DNA of 64,000 bases from NCBI RefSeq assembly GCF_017873215.1, contig NZ_JAGGKA010000019.1, forward strand, positions 24,459 through 88,458, read 5' to 3'. The notes beneath the pieces were generated by a model. It searched no databases. It had not been told where the DNA came from and saw only the letters and a program-made list of their open reading frames with translations. The first letter of the stretch is position 1, and each line of letters begins with the position of its first letter. The translations under genes were made by a program, and so were the position numbers. This document shows, piece after piece, positions 9,573 to 20,191 of the stretch. The stretch is from Clostridium tetanomorphum. Its GTDB lineage: Bacteria; Bacillota; Clostridia; Clostridiales; Clostridiaceae.

Positions 9573-11102
9573 TTGTCTAGTAATGGTTTAGAGAGTAAGA
9601 CTGTAAATGAGCTAAAAGAATTAGCTAAAGATTTAGGAATAAAGGGCATATCAAAATATAAAAAAGCTGAATTGATAGAAGAAATTGAGAAGATATCACC
9701 TAGTTATATAGAAAAAGATGGTGTTATATTAAGAGAAAGAATAAGCCCTAAATTATCATCTAAAGATGAAGATGTTTCAGATCATATGGAACAGAAAAAA
9801 AATAGAGTAGAAAAGAAATACATAAATGAAACAAAACAGGAGCCAATGTCTAGTACGGCAAAAAAAGTAGTTGAGGATGGTAAGGTAGAAAAAGAAACAT
9901 TGGAAGAAAACGACAAAAGTAATCCAGAAGAAAAGAGAGAAAAGCTTAAGGAAATGATTAATGAGTCAGATTCTGCAAAAGGAGTTCTTGAAATTATTGA
10001 AAATAATAATTATGGATTCTTAAGAGGTAAGAATTATTTAACAGGACCGGATGACATATATGTATCTCCTTCTCAGATAAGAAGATTTAACTTAAAAACT
10101 GGTGATGAAGTAGAGGGAAAAGTTAGAACTCCAAAGGAAGGAGAGAAATTTAAGGCATTACTTTATGTAGAAAGAGTTAATGGAGAAAATCCTGAAAGAG
10201 CTGTAGGAAGAAAGCCTTTTGAAACATTAATACCTATATATCCAAATGAAAGATTGAAATTAGAAACAAGAGGATCTGATTTATCAACTAGATTAATGGA
10301 TATTATATGTCCTATAGGAAAGGGACAAAGAGGGATTATAGTTGCGCCCCCTAAAGCAGGTAAAACTACTCTTTTAAAGAAAATAGCTCAAAGTATAACT
10401 ATGAATCATAAGGAAGTAAAATTAATAGTATTGCTTATAGATGAAAGACCTGAAGAAGTTACGGATATGCAAAGGTCAATAAATGGTGAAGTAATATATT
10501 CAACATTTGATGAAGAACCTGAACATCATACAAAAGTTACTTATATGGTATTAGAAAGAGCTAAAAGAATGGTTGAGCAAGGGCAAGATGTAGTTATATT
10601 ATTAGATAGTATAACTAGACTTTCAAGAGCTTACAATTTAACAATAACACCTACAGGAAGAACTTTATCTGGAGGATTAGATCCAGGAGCTTTAATAATG
10701 CCTAAGAAATTCTTTGGAGCTGCTAGAAATATAGAAGAAGGGGGAAGCTTAACTATACTTGCTACTGCCCTTGTAGAAACTGGAAGTAGGATGGACGACA
10801 TGATATTTGAAGAGTTCAAAGGAACCGGAAATATGGAAGTTCATTTAGATAGGAAGCTTCAAGAAAGAAGAATATTCCCAGCTATAGACATATATAAATC
10901 TGGAACAAGAAAAGAGGATTTATTATTATTAGCTAAGGAATATGAAGCTGCATTTAATATAAGAAGAGTATTATATGATGAAAACAATACTGCAAATATT
11001 ACAGAACAGCTTATAAATATGTTATTTAAAACAAAAAATAATGAAGAATTTGTAGGGTTGATAAGTAAGTTAGATTTTAATAAAGATAGAGGAAGTAGGT
11101 AG
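9573..11102 (+). CDS. rho: Transcription termination factor Rho
   Basis: Hexameric RNA helicase that terminates transcription. It begins with TTG at 9573, 7 bases after GGAGGTG. The 509 residues contain an N-terminal SAP-like Rho_N domain (about 5-42), a lysine/glutamate-rich insertion (about 45-130), the cold-shock RNA-binding domain (about 133-205, containing [10 protein letters not shown]), and the RecA-like ATPase with Walker [10 protein letters not shown] near 256-264 and [13 protein letters not shown] as the Walker B/Q-loop region. C. botulinum Rho is known for an N/Q-rich prion-forming insertion at the same site; here the insertion is charged instead. Length is longer than E. coli Rho because of that insertion. 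Confidence 0.97.
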   Translation: MSSNGLESKTVNELKELAKDLGIKGISKYKKAELIEEIEKISPSYIEKDGVILRERISPKLSSKDEDVSDHMEQKKNRVEKKYINETKQEPMSSTAKKVVEDGKVEKETLEENDKSNPEEKREKLKEMINESDSAKGVLEIIENNNYGFLRGKNYLTGPDDIYVSPSQIRRFNLKTGDEVEGKVRTPKEGEKFKALLYVERVNGENPERAVGRKPFETLIPIYPNERLKLETRGSDLSTRLMDIICPIGKGQRGIIVAPPKAGKTTLLKKIAQSITMNHKEVKLIVLLIDERPEEVTDMQRSINGEVIYSTFDEEPEHHTKVTYMVLERAKRMVEQGQDVVILLDSITRLSRAYNLTITPTGRTLSGGLDPGALIMPKKFFGAARNIEEGGSLTILATALVETGSRMDDMIFEEFKGTGNMEVHLDRKLQERRIFPAIDIYKSGTRKEDLLLLAKEYEAAFNIRRVLYDENNTANITEQLINMLFKTKNNEEFVGLISKLDFNKDRGSR

Positions 11103-11103
11103 T

Positions 11104-11135
11104 AAATGAGCAGAATTCTGCTCATTTATTTTTTA
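11104..11135 (+). terminator. Terminator of rho
   Basis: A 24-base perfect palindrome centred on GAATTC, starting just after the rho stop codon and followed by a T-rich tail. Confidence 0.8.
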
Positions 11136-11217
11136 ATATAAATGTTGTTATAGTATACATTATTTAGTAAAATGATAATATAATGTAAAACAATTTCAAT
11201 ATCTGGGGGGAATCAAA

Positions 11218-13101
11218 ATGGGTGATAAAAAAACTTCTTTTATTTTTACTATGGCAATATTTTTTATTAACATATTACTTTATTTTTTAATAAAAAATAC
11301 TCTAGTTCTTATTTCTATAATAACTATACTAAATATAACAACATATATTATGTTTAATACTAAATATAATAATGTGCATAATAAATTAGAATATAAGGAA
11401 AATACAAATGACAATTTGAAAAATTATTATAAAGATCTATTTATGACTTGGGAAACATTGGGATTTGATATACAACAGTTACTATGGCTACATAAAGATA
11501 GTATGGACATGCTAACAAATATAATCAATATATCTAAAGATGTCCAAAGATATAGTGAAGAAAATATGTCAAATATTGAAGAAATAGATGTATCTGTAGA
11601 TGCTTTAGTAGGTATGTCTCAGGAACTTAACAGCAATATTATGCAAATTGAAGAGAATGCTATTAATTCTCATTCCATGCTTACTAATAACAAGGATGTT
11701 ATAGAAAATATAGGTAAATATTTATTAGAGTTAAATGATGATATTAAGCATCTATCTAAAGGAAATAATACCTTTGAAGAGTCTTCTAAAAGAATAAGTA
11801 ATTTTGTTGGAAATATAAAAGGAATATCCAATCAAACGAATTTATTAGCGCTTAATGCTTCAATAGAAGCTGCTAGGGCAGGGGAAGCTGGTAAAGGGTT
11901 TTCTGTAGTGGCTCAAGAAATAAGAAAATTGTCAGAAGAGACTGAAAAAGCCGTGCTACAGATAGAAAATATAGTAAAAGAGATTATAGAGGGAGTAGAA
12001 CAAGCTAATGGATCTATGGGGAAATGCTTAAGTAAAATAGATAATGCTCAAGTTGTTGTTAAGGAGTCTTTTGGATTAGTAAGTGATATAGATGGAATTT
12101 TAAATAACATTGAAAGAGCTATAGGGAACTTAAAAAATTTTTCAACTCAACAATTGAATAGTTCTAATAATATAGGAGAAGCTGTAAGAACAATTGCATT
12201 ATCAGTAGAAAAAACTTATGGTATTATGGTAGAATCTATGAAAATGATAGAATTGCAAGAAGGGAAAAACAAGCATATACTTGAATTTTGCAATAAATTA
12301 AGTGATACAGGAGATAGTATTCAGTGCATTGCTGCAAAATTAAAAAAAGACAATGAAATAATATTTGGTATAAACCCATTTACTTCACCAGAGAGCATAA
12401 AAAAATCATATGTACCTATATTAGAGAGAGTTTGCGATAGTATTTCTTGCAAAGCAAGAGTGATTATAGTAAAAGATTATGAGGCTTTAGGAAGTGGTAT
12501 AAAAGAAGGAATTATAGATGCAGGATGGTTCTCACCATTTGCTTATGTAGCTACTCGTAAAGAAATAGATATAACACCATTAGTAACGCCAAAAGTAAAT
12601 GGAAAAACATTTTATAATGGGTGTATAATAGTTAGAAAACATAGTGGCATAAAGACAATACAAGAATTAAAGGATAAACATTTTGGATATGTAGATAAAA
12701 AAAGTGCGTCAGGATATGTATATGCTAGGAATATACTAAAAAAACAAAATATAAATCCAGATACTATATTTAAAAAAATATCTTTTATGGGAAGCCATGA
12801 TAATGTTATAAAAGCTATTCTATCAGGAGAAGTAGATGCAGGAGCTACATATAGTGAAGCCATAGAAAATGCTAAGAATCATGGTTTAGCTATAGATGAG
12901 CTACATATAATAGGAATGACAGATAATATTCCTAAGGATGCTATAGCAGCAAGTCCTTATTTAGATAAAGAAATAACTAATAGTTTACAAAAAGCCTTTG
13001 AAGAATTTAATAATTTTCAAGGTATAGATTCTATAGTAGATGGATTTATAGCTAGTAGTGATGATAAATATGATGTAATAAGAGAGATAACAGAAAAATA
13101 G
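11218..13101 (+). CDS. Methyl-accepting chemotaxis protein with C-terminal PhnD-like substrate-binding domain
   Basis: A 627-residue fusion. Two adjacent membrane helices lie at the N-terminus (about 8-27 and 29-47) with almost nothing between them, so there is no external ligand domain. A helical region leads to the chemoreceptor signalling tip around residues 198-245, including [20 protein letters not shown]. From about residue 380 to the end there is a domain resembling the phosphate/phosphonate-type binding proteins (PhnD family), with [14 protein letters not shown] and a second-lobe [16 protein letters not shown]. With this topology the binding domain should be cytoplasmic. It probably senses an internal ligand and signals to CheA. 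The gene is monocistronic, with GGGGGG as ribosome-binding site. Confidence 0.85.
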   Translation: MGDKKTSFIFTMAIFFINILLYFLIKNTLVLISIITILNITTYIMFNTKYNNVHNKLEYKENTNDNLKNYYKDLFMTWETLGFDIQQLLWLHKDSMDMLTNIINISKDVQRYSEENMSNIEEIDVSVDALVGMSQELNSNIMQIEENAINSHSMLTNNKDVIENIGKYLLELNDDIKHLSKGNNTFEESSKRISNFVGNIKGISNQTNLLALNASIEAARAGEAGKGFSVVAQEIRKLSEETEKAVLQIENIVKEIIEGVEQANGSMGKCLSKIDNAQVVVKESFGLVSDIDGILNNIERAIGNLKNFSTQQLNSSNNIGEAVRTIALSVEKTYGIMVESMKMIELQEGKNKHILEFCNKLSDTGDSIQCIAAKLKKDNEIIFGINPFTSPESIKKSYVPILERVCDSISCKARVIIVKDYEALGSGIKEGIIDAGWFSPFAYVATRKEIDITPLVTPKVNGKTFYNGCIIVRKHSGIKTIQELKDKHFGYVDKKSASGYVYARNILKKQNINPDTIFKKISFMGSHDNVIKAILSGEVDAGATYSEAIENAKNHGLAIDELHIIGMTDNIPKDAIAASPYLDKEITNSLQKAFEEFNNFQGIDSIVDGFIASSDDKYDVIREITEK

Positions 13102-13107
13102 AAACAC

Positions 13108-13145
13108 AAAACAAGCCCGAATATTATATTCGGGCTTGTTTTTGT
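13108..13145. terminator. Bidirectional terminator between the chemoreceptor gene and rpmE
   Basis: A 16-bp stem (13108-13123 with 13127-13142) rich in GC at its centre, with A run on one side and T run on the other, serving both convergent genes. Confidence 0.9.
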
Positions 13146-13161
13146 ATAAAAAGAACTAATT

Positions 13162-13374
13162 CTATTCTTCGTTAGATAAGTTGAATTTCTTCATGAATCT
13201 TTCAACTCTTCCGCCAGCATCAACTATCTTCTGTTTGCCGGTGAAGAATGGATGGCATTTAGAGCATATTTCAACTTTAAGTTCTTTGTTTGTAGAACCT
13301 GTTGTAAAAGTATTTCCACATGCACACTTAACTACCGCATCATGGTGGTATTCTGGATGTATGCCTTCTCTCAT
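13162..13374 (-). CDS. rpmE: Ribosomal protein bL31
   Basis: Large-subunit ribosomal protein of 70 residues. It is the zinc-binding form: the cysteines in KCACGN and ICSKCH make a four-ligand site, in contrast to the Cys-less paralogue made under zinc limitation in some bacteria. The start [10 protein letters not shown] is the family-typical N-terminus; the GTG three codons upstream overlaps the GAGGTG ribosome-binding site. It sits alone on the minus strand, divergent from tdk. Confidence 0.96.
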   Translation of the reverse strand: MREGIHPEYHHDAVVKCACGNTFTTGSTNKELKVEICSKCHPFFTGKQKIVDAGGRVERFMKKFNLSNEE

Positions 13375-13577
13375 GTTTTTCACCTCTTTCGAATCCTGGA
13401 TACTAATATCCGAATTTTTAACTACTAAATTATATCATAGTTTTTAACAGATAGTCAATAAAATTTAATCATACTCTTTAATATATGTCTTGGGTTTGGT
13501 AAAATATATTTGTTTAAAAAGATAAAGTTATATAAAGAATAGTTATTTATATAAAAACCTAAGGAGGAATTTTTATT

Positions 13578-14165
13578 ATGTATGGACCCAAAAATCATGG
13601 TTGGATAGAGGTTATAGCTGGACCAATGTACAGTGGTAAGTCTGAAGAGCTTATACGAAGAATTAGAAGAGCCAAAATTGCTAAGCAAAAAGTACAGGTG
13701 TTTAAACCTGAAATTGATAATAGATACAGTAACGAAGATGTAGTATCTCATTGTGGTGATAAGGAAGGGGCAATACCAGTTAGAAGTTCTAGTGAAATAT
13801 TGAAGTTAATTGATGATGATACACAAGTTGTAGCCATAGATGAAGTACAATTTTTTGATGAGGATATAGTAAAAGTGGTAAATTTTATAGCAGACATGGA
13901 TAAAAGGGTAATATGTGCTGGTTTAGATATGGATTTTAGAGGAGAACCCTTTGGATATATGCCACAACTTATGGCTGTTGCTGAATTTGTTGATAAAATT
14001 CAAGCTATATGTATGATATGTGGAAATCCAGCCACTAGAACTCAAAGACTTATAAATGGCAATCCTGCAAATTATAATGATGCTATAGTTTTAGTAGGAG
14101 CAAAGGAGTCATATGAAGCAAGATGTAGAAGGTGCCATTTAGTTCCTAAAGATGAGGTGAAGTAA
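13578..14165 (+). CDS. tdk: Thymidine kinase
   Basis: Salvages thymidine by ATP-dependent phosphorylation to dTMP. The 195 residues show a Walker A GPMYSGKS (about 15-22), the DEVQFF Walker B block, the lasso-type zinc site from CMICG and CRRCH, and the substrate-loop segment ending in the tyrosine-containing [10 protein letters not shown]. Normal length for the type II (TK1-like) family. ATG at 13578 follows AAGGAGG. The yqhQ gene starts on the next base after its stop codon, indicating an operon tdk-yqhQ-prmC-prfA. Confidence 0.97.
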   Translation: MYGPKNHGWIEVIAGPMYSGKSEELIRRIRRAKIAKQKVQVFKPEIDNRYSNEDVVSHCGDKEGAIPVRSSSEILKLIDDDTQVVAIDEVQFFDEDIVKVVNFIADMDKRVICAGLDMDFRGEPFGYMPQLMAVAEFVDKIQAICMICGNPATRTQRLINGNPANYNDAIVLVGAKESYEARCRRCHLVPKDEVK

Positions 14166-15095
14166 ATGAGAAGGAATTGTTCAGTTGGTGGTCAAGCTGT
14201 AATTGAAGGAGTAATGATGCGAGGAAGTAAAGGTATAGCAACAGCTGTAAGAAAAACTGATGGAGAAATTATAGTAAATAAAGAAGAATTTATACCATAT
14301 TCTAAAAGAAATAGTTTTTTTAAAATTCCAATTATAAGAGGATTTGTTTCATTGTTAGAGTCTTTGATTATAGGAATAAAAACATTAAATTACTCAGCAT
14401 CTTTTTTTCAAGAAGATGCTGAAGAGTCTAAATTTGATAGATGGTTTGAAAATAAGTTTAAAGATAAGGGAGAGAAGATTCTAATTTCTATTACATTAAT
14501 AATTTCTTTGTTTATTTCTATATTACTATTTGTAGCTTTACCAAATGTATTTGCTAATTTATTTAAAAAAGCAGCTGTAGAAAATACTATAATATTAAAT
14601 ATAATAGAAGGAATAATAAGAGTAAGTATATTTTTGGTATATATTTTTTTTATTGGAAAAATGGAAGATATAAATAGAGTATTTCAATATCATGGAGCAG
14701 AACATAAAACTATATTTTGTTATGAAAATGAAGAAGAATTAATACCGGAAAATGCCAAAAATTATTCGAGATTTCATCCAAGATGTGGTACAAATTTTTT
14801 ATTTCTTGTTATGATAGTAAGTATATTAGTTTTTTCATTGACTGGGTGGAATTCTTTATTAGAGAGAATATTATATAGAATAATATTACTACCATTAGTT
14901 TCGGGAATTACCTACGAATTAATTAAATGGCTTGGAAAGAGTAATAGTAGTATATCCAAAATTATAGCTTCACCAGGACTTGCTCTTCAAAAGCTTACTA
15001 CTAGGGAGCCTAATCTTAGCCAATTAGAAGTGGCTATAAAAGCATTAAAGGCGGCAGAAGGAATTGAATATGAAGAAAATATAAATGAGGTATGA
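14166..15095 (+). CDS. yqhQ: DUF1385 membrane protein YqhQ
   Basis: A 309-residue membrane protein of the DUF1385 family, function unknown. N-terminal signature GGQAVIEGVMMRG (about 7-19), membrane helices around 95-125, 140-160 and 205-245, and conserved EYHGAEHK-type motif (here FQYHGAEHKTIFCYE) plus HPRCGTNFLF. The start overlaps the tdk stop region with zero gap and its ribosome-binding site (GAGGTGA) lies inside tdk. The persistent pairing with prmC and prfA in clostridia hints at a translation- or membrane-related task but nothing direct. Confidence 0.88.
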   Translation: MRRNCSVGGQAVIEGVMMRGSKGIATAVRKTDGEIIVNKEEFIPYSKRNSFFKIPIIRGFVSLLESLIIGIKTLNYSASFFQEDAEESKFDRWFENKFKDKGEKILISITLIISLFISILLFVALPNVFANLFKKAAVENTIILNIIEGIIRVSIFLVYIFFIGKMEDINRVFQYHGAEHKTIFCYENEEELIPENAKNYSRFHPRCGTNFLFLVMIVSILVFSLTGWNSLLERILYRIILLPLVSGITYELIKWLGKSNSSISKIIASPGLALQKLTTREPNLSQLEVAIKALKAAEGIEYEENINEV

Positions 15096-15101
15096 TATTT
15101 T

Positions 15102-15974
15102 ATGGAAAATTGGAAAGATTTAAATATAGGTATACTTCTTACAAAAGGATTCGAAGTCTTAAAGGCCGCGAATATAGAAAGTTATAGATTAGATTGCCAA
15201 CTTTTATTAGCAAAAGTTTTAAAAAAAGATAAATTATTTATCATGATAAATAGAGAATTTAATGTTACTAAAGAGGAAGTAGAAGAATATTTTAGATTGA
15301 TTAATATTAGAAAAAATAAAATGCCTATTAAATATATGCTGGGTGAATGTGAATTCATGGGATTAGATTTTAAAATAAAACAAGGCGTATTAATTCCAAG
15401 ACCAGATACAGAAATTTTAGTTCAATCTGCTATAGAGGATGTTAAAAAAAATTCTTATAAATATATATGTGATGTTTGCTGTGGTAGTGGAGTAATAGGC
15501 ATATCTATTGCCAAGTTTACTAAGAACACTCTTGTAGATTGTTTTGACATTGACGAAATACCTTTGGAAGTAACAAAAGAAAATGTTATATTTCATGAAT
15601 TAGGGAATAGAGTAAACGTAAATAAGAGTGATTTGATGAAATATGCAATAGATAAAAATATAAAATATGATATAATAGTATCCAATCCTCCTTATATAAA
15701 AGAAGATATTATACAAACTCTTATGGAAGATGTTAAGGATTATGAACCTTATATAGCGTTAAGTGGAGGAGAAGATGGATTAGACTTTTATAGAAAAATT
15801 ATAGAGCAAAGTAAAAAAGTTTTAAATAACAATGGAGAACTGGCCTTTGAGATAGGCTATGATCAAGGTGAAGAAGTAACAACATTATTAAGGAAGAATA
15901 ATTTTTATAATATAGAATGTATAAAGGATTTATCCGGATTAGATAGAGTTGTTAAAGGGCAATATAGTGTATAA
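15102..15974 (+). CDS. prmC: Release factor glutamine methyltransferase
   Basis: Methylates the Gln of the GGQ motif in release factors RF1 and RF2 using S-adenosylmethionine. The 290-residue protein has an N-terminal helical domain (to about 95), then a Rossmann methyltransferase domain with DVCCGSGVIGI near residues 123-133 and the substrate-binding NPPY motif near residue 197. It starts 6 bases after yqhQ and lies directly before prfA, its substrate gene, which is the usual arrangement. The other substrate gene, prfB, is near 50.7 kb in the same window. Confidence 0.96.
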   Translation: MENWKDLNIGILLTKGFEVLKAANIESYRLDCQLLLAKVLKKDKLFIMINREFNVTKEEVEEYFRLINIRKNKMPIKYMLGECEFMGLDFKIKQGVLIPRPDTEILVQSAIEDVKKNSYKYICDVCCGSGVIGISIAKFTKNTLVDCFDIDEIPLEVTKENVIFHELGNRVNVNKSDLMKYAIDKNIKYDIIVSNPPYIKEDIIQTLMEDVKDYEPYIALSGGEDGLDFYRKIIEQSKKVLNNNGELAFEIGYDQGEEVTTLLRKNNFYNIECIKDLSGLDRVVKGQYSV

Positions 15975-16066
15975 AGATAATAGAGAATTTATTTACATTG
16001 CCTTATATAAAAAACATATGATATAATTAATAGTTGTTAAAATATATTTACGGAGTGAGAAAAAAT

Positions 16067-17140
16067 ATGTTAGAAAGACTTAATTTTATAGAAAATAAAT
16101 ATGAAGAACTATCAATAAAGATTAGTGATCCAACTATTATGGCTAATCAAAAAGAGTGGCAAAAGTTATGTAAAGAGCATGCTGATTTAGAAAGCGTAGT
16201 TACTAAGTATAGAGAATACAAAAAAGTACAAGAAGATATAGAAGCAGATAAAGAAATGCTTAAAGAAGATTTAGAAAAAGAATTAAAAGAAATGGTACAA
16301 GAAGAACTAAAAGAATTAAGTGAAAAAGAACAAAACTTAGAACAGGAATTAAAAATACTGCTATTGCCGAAAGATCCTAATGATGACAAAAACGTATTTA
16401 TAGAAATAAGAGGGGGAGCTGGAGGAGAAGAAGCAGCTTTATTTGCAGCAAACCTTTTTAGAATGTATACTAGATATGCTGAAAGACATGGCTGGAAAGT
16501 AGAACCTGTAAGTTCAAATGAAACTGATATAGGTGGTTTTAAAGAAGTAGTATTTATGCTTAAAGGTGATGGAGCTTATAGTAGATTAAAGTATGAAAGT
16601 GGAGCGCATAGAGTGCAAAGAGTACCAGATACAGAATCAAGTGGTAGAATTCATACATCTACAGCTACTGTTGCAGTTTTACCAGAAGTAGAAGATGTAG
16701 ATGTTGAGATAAACCAAAATGATTTAAGAATAGATGTGTTTAGAGCATCAGGTCATGGTGGACAGTGTGTTAATACAACAGATTCTGCAGTAAGAATAAC
16801 TCATTTACCAACAGGTCTTGTAGTTAGTTGCCAAGATGAAAAGTCTCAGTTAAAAAATAAAGAAAAGGCTATGAAAGTATTAAAGTCAAGGTTATATGAT
16901 AGGCTTCAAGCAGAAAGAAGTGCTAATATAGCTGAAGATAGAAAAAGCCAGGTAGGCACTGGAGATAGAAGTGAAAGAATAAGAACTTATAATTATCCAC
17001 AAGGAAGGGTTACAGACCACAGAATAGGATTAACTATATATAGGTTAGAGTCTTTTCTTGATGGAGACATGGATGAAATAATAGATGCATTAATTACAGT
17101 TGAACAGGCAGAAAAAATGAAAAATTTAGGAAATAATTAA
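16067..17140 (+). CDS. prfA: Peptide chain release factor 1
   Basis: Recognises UAA and UAG stop codons and triggers peptide release. The 357 residues include a coiled domain 1, the stop-codon-reading PxT motif as PDT in RVPDTESSG, and the catalytic GHGGQCVN. The start is ATG 16067, 9 bases after GGAGTGAG; the frame is open to a TTG at 16034 without a ribosome-binding site and with a non-family N-terminus. The GGQ glutamine is the target of PrmC encoded just upstream. Confidence 0.97.
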   Translation: MLERLNFIENKYEELSIKISDPTIMANQKEWQKLCKEHADLESVVTKYREYKKVQEDIEADKEMLKEDLEKELKEMVQEELKELSEKEQNLEQELKILLLPKDPNDDKNVFIEIRGGAGGEEAALFAANLFRMYTRYAERHGWKVEPVSSNETDIGGFKEVVFMLKGDGAYSRLKYESGAHRVQRVPDTESSGRIHTSTATVAVLPEVEDVDVEINQNDLRIDVFRASGHGGQCVNTTDSAVRITHLPTGLVVSCQDEKSQLKNKEKAMKVLKSRLYDRLQAERSANIAEDRKSQVGTGDRSERIRTYNYPQGRVTDHRIGLTIYRLESFLDGDMDEIIDALITVEQAEKMKNLGNN

Positions 17141-17172
17141 ACTAAAAGCTTTTTAAAGAGAAGAGGGAAATT

Positions 17173-17775
17173 ATGGATATGAATAAAGCCATTAGAAAGC
17201 AAAAAAAGTCTTATAAGAGATTTATGCTAATAATGAGCTTTATTTTTTTTATACTTCCAATAGTTTTAATATTAACTAAAATAATTACAATGTTTTATAT
17301 TGTTTATTTAGTGGTTATAGAATGTTTGATTATAATAGCTATTATGGCAAAAATAAATGCGGAGAGTTTAAAGTTTAATTATGATGGCTATAAGATAAAA
17401 GTACTTTCAGGCATAAGAAGAGAACAAGTAAATATTACTTGTAATAGAGTAGTTTTTGTTCATGCTGAAGATGTAAAATCAAGTATAGAGAAAGACTTTT
17501 TTATAGTTTTAATTTCAGATTCTAAGTTTAGAAGCAAAAAGATGCTACCTATCAATGAGAAATTTTTAAAAATGTACCCATATGCGGCTTTTTATTATAA
17601 AAAGATTAAGATTCTTAATCCAGAGAAAGAATATTTTTTTACTATTATAAAAAGAGGGAAACTGTATAAATATGAATTGTTAGACAATATATATAAAAGC
17701 TGTGTTTATGCTATTTTTACAGATGAGGCTATTGAAAAGATAAAAGAGTATAGGAATGAATTACATATACAATAA
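17173..17775 (+). CDS. Hypothetical membrane protein with a cytoplasmic domain
   Basis: A 200-residue protein with two hydrophobic segments (about 17-36 and 41-61) and a ~135-residue soluble part of mixed strands and helices. The arrangement resembles small membrane-anchored PH-like domain proteins, but I cannot show homology. Basic N-terminus suggests both ends are cytoplasmic. It lies 32 bases after prfA with its own AGAGGG ribosome-binding site and probably shares the transcript. Confidence 0.6.
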   Translation: MDMNKAIRKQKKSYKRFMLIMSFIFFILPIVLILTKIITMFYIVYLVVIECLIIIAIMAKINAESLKFNYDGYKIKVLSGIRREQVNITCNRVVFVHAEDVKSSIEKDFFIVLISDSKFRSKKMLPINEKFLKMYPYAAFYYKKIKILNPEKEYFFTIIKRGKLYKYELLDNIYKSCVYAIFTDEAIEKIKEYRNELHIQ

Positions 17776-17836
17776 GAATATTTGATTAATAGTTTAAATA
17801 TTATCTATAGAGAACAAATTTTAAAAAGGTGATAAT

Positions 17837-18556
17837 TTGAATAATTTAATTTTTATGATTATATTAGGAAGTGTAGTTTCTCTTTCTGGCACTACTATAG
17901 GAGGGCTAATGGGTATAGTTATAAAAAATCCATCAAAAAGAACTCTTGGAACTATTATAGGATTTTCAGGGGGGCTTATGTTGTCTATAGTTGTCTTTGA
18001 TCTTATACCAGAAGCATTACAGAATTGGGGATTTAATTATACAATTCTATGCTGCATAATGGGTATTGTTTTAGTTACTTTTGTAGATAATAATCTACAA
18101 AATGATAAGGTAGATAGACATATAAAAATGGCTCTTATAACGGCGATAGGACTTATGATTCATAATTTCCCTGAGGGAATAATAATGGGATGTGGATTTG
18201 CAGCAGGAGGAAGTCTAGGATTAAAAATGAGTATAATTATTGCCATTCATGATATTCCAGAAGGTATAGCTGTATCTGCCCCGCTAATGGTGTCTAGAAT
18301 AAAACCATTAAAAATATTTGGATATACTGTAGCCACAGCATTACCTACAGTATTAGGAGCTTTCATAGGTACTTATATAGGTAATATGTCTCGTAATGCA
18401 TTAGGAATAAGCTTGTCAGTTGCCTCTGGAATAATGCTTTATGTAGTTTGTGGAGAGATGATTCCTGAATCTTCCAAATTATGGGACGGAGTATCTAGTA
18501 CCATAGGAGTTTTAAGTGGCATAATTTTTGGATTGATTTTAATAAAATTATTATAG
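17837..18556 (+). CDS. ZIP-family divalent metal transporter
   Basis: A 239-residue integral membrane protein with about eight helices. The metal-binding helix signatures are clear: HNFPEGI (about residue 112) and HDIPEGIA (about 140). The ZIP family carries zinc, iron or manganese into the cytoplasm. The histidine-rich loop is short. The start is TTG 17837 behind AAAAGGTGAT. Metal specificity cannot be read from the sequence, and no metal-regulator operator is evident upstream. Confidence 0.9.
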   Translation: MNNLIFMIILGSVVSLSGTTIGGLMGIVIKNPSKRTLGTIIGFSGGLMLSIVVFDLIPEALQNWGFNYTILCCIMGIVLVTFVDNNLQNDKVDRHIKMALITAIGLMIHNFPEGIIMGCGFAAGGSLGLKMSIIIAIHDIPEGIAVSAPLMVSRIKPLKIFGYTVATALPTVLGAFIGTYIGNMSRNALGISLSVASGIMLYVVCGEMIPESSKLWDGVSSTIGVLSGIIFGLILIKLL

Positions 18557-18591
18557 ATATTTGGCTATAATAGTTAAAAGGAGATGTAGCT

Positions 18592-19644
18592 TTGGATACA
18601 AAGGTTGTAATGTTAGACGAACATGATTTAGATAATAGTGTAATTAGAGAATGTGGAAAAATAATTAGAGATGGAGGACTGGTAGTATTTCCTACAGAAA
18701 CAGTATACGGTCTTGGAGCAAATGCTTTAGATGCAAATGCAGTTAAGAAAATATTTCAAGCTAAAGGAAGACCTCAAGATAACCCATTAATAGTTCATAT
18801 AGCTGACATGGAATCTATAAAGCCTTTGGTAAAAGAAGTACCTGAAGTAGCTGAGAAAATAATGAAAAAATTTTGGCCAGGACCTATGACTGTAATATTG
18901 AGAAAAACAGATCTAATACCAGATGAGACTAGTGCCGGATTAGATAGTGTTGGAATCAGAATGCCGTCTAATTTGATTGGAAGAGAACTTATTAAAATGT
19001 CAGAAGTACCTATAGCAGCTCCTTCAGCTAATATATCAGGTAAACCAAGTCCTACAGATGTAGAAAGATGTGTAGAAGATTTAATGGGAAAAGTAGATTA
19101 CATTATAGGAGGAGATAAATGCGCTGTAGGAGTAGAATCTACAGTAATAGATTGTACTGTCTATCCTCCTTGCATATTAAGACCAGGTGGTATTACCTTA
19201 GAAATGCTTAGAGAAATAGACTCTAACATATATATAGATCCGGCAATTATGAAAAAGCCAACAAAAGATTTAAAACCTAAAGCTCCAGGAATGAAATATA
19301 GACATTATGCACCTAAAGCACCGGTAAAAATTGTTCAAGGTGAATTGGACAAAGTTGTAGATAAAATTAATAAAATGGCAGAAGAATATTCAAAAGAAAA
19401 TAAGATTGTAGGTATAATGGCAACAGATGAAACATTAAATAGATATATATATGGATTAACACTATCTTTAGGAAGTAGAAACAGCTTAGAGTCTATAGCT
19501 CAAAATTTATTCGAAACTTTAAGAACCTTTGATGACAAAAAAGTAGATGTTATAATTTCTGAATCCTTTGAGGAAAATGGTATAGGAATAGCTATTATGA
19601 ATAGACTAAAAAAATCTGCAGGTTTCGATATCATTCATATCTAA
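18592..19644 (+). CDS. sua5: Threonylcarbamoyl-AMP synthase, Sua5 type
   Basis: Makes threonylcarbamoyl-AMP from threonine, bicarbonate and ATP, the first step of t6A37 tRNA modification. The YrdC-like domain (about 1-205) shows FPTETVYGLGANA, a KGRPQDNPL motif and PSANISGKPSPT; a linker with APGMKYRHYAPKAP leads to the C-terminal Sua5 domain (about 240-350). That makes it the long Sua5 form rather than the short TsaC form. TTG start at 18592 behind AAGGAGATG. It precedes ywlE-like and rpiB genes, the same neighbourhood as ywlC-ywlE-ywlF in Bacillus. Confidence 0.94.
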   Translation: MDTKVVMLDEHDLDNSVIRECGKIIRDGGLVVFPTETVYGLGANALDANAVKKIFQAKGRPQDNPLIVHIADMESIKPLVKEVPEVAEKIMKKFWPGPMTVILRKTDLIPDETSAGLDSVGIRMPSNLIGRELIKMSEVPIAAPSANISGKPSPTDVERCVEDLMGKVDYIIGGDKCAVGVESTVIDCTVYPPCILRPGGITLEMLREIDSNIYIDPAIMKKPTKDLKPKAPGMKYRHYAPKAPVKIVQGELDKVVDKINKMAEEYSKENKIVGIMATDETLNRYIYGLTLSLGSRNSLESIAQNLFETLRTFDDKKVDVIISESFEENGIGIAIMNRLKKSAGFDIIHI

Positions 19645-19735
19645 ACTTTTAATTTAAATTATAGTTGACATATAATGAACAGTAAGTTAAAATGTTTAAC
19701 TGATAGTTATTAAAGATTAGGCATGGGAGGTAGCT

Positions 19736-20191
19736 ATGAAAGTATTATTTGTTTGTACAGGAAATACATGTAGAAGTTGTATGGCAGAAGTTATTTTTAA
19801 TAATCTAAAAGAAGATACATCTTTTATTGCATTTTCTGCGGGAATAGCTGCTAATCCTTATAGTAAAACTTCTTTAAATTCTGCTTCAATAGTTAAGAAA
19901 GAATTAAATACAGATATTAGTAAAAGGTATGCAGTTCAATTAACGGAAGAATTAATTTGTGAAAATGATTTAATTTTTACAATGACGCATTACATAAAAG
20001 AACTTTTAATAAGCAACTTTACTAAATATAAAAATAAAATATATTGTTTAAATGAGTATGTCGGCATTAAAGGGGATGTTTTGGATCCTTATGGCGGCGC
20101 AATAACTGTTTATGAGAACACTTTTAATGAGTTAAAAAATAGTATTTTATTACTATTAAATAAATTAAAAGAAGATAAAAGTATTTCTTAA
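19736..20191 (+). CDS. ywlE: Low-molecular-weight phosphatase, probable protein-arginine phosphatase YwlE
   Basis: A 151-residue phosphatase of the low-molecular-weight tyrosine phosphatase fold. The catalytic P-loop is CTGNTCRS (residues 7-14) and the general acid is in DPYGG (about 117-121). The Thr within the loop is the residue that in Bacillus YwlE favours phospho-arginine over phospho-tyrosine; classical tyrosine phosphatases carry Ile/Leu there. That and its position between sua5 and rpiB support YwlE, which reverses McsB arginine phosphorylation. The kinase gene is not in the window. The terminator uses the last codons of the gene as its 5' arm. Confidence 0.85.
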   Translation: MKVLFVCTGNTCRSCMAEVIFNNLKEDTSFIAFSAGIAANPYSKTSLNSASIVKKELNTDISKRYAVQLTEELICENDLIFTMTHYIKELLISNFTKYKNKIYCLNEYVGIKGDVLDPYGGAITVYENTFNELKNSILLLLNKLKEDKSIS

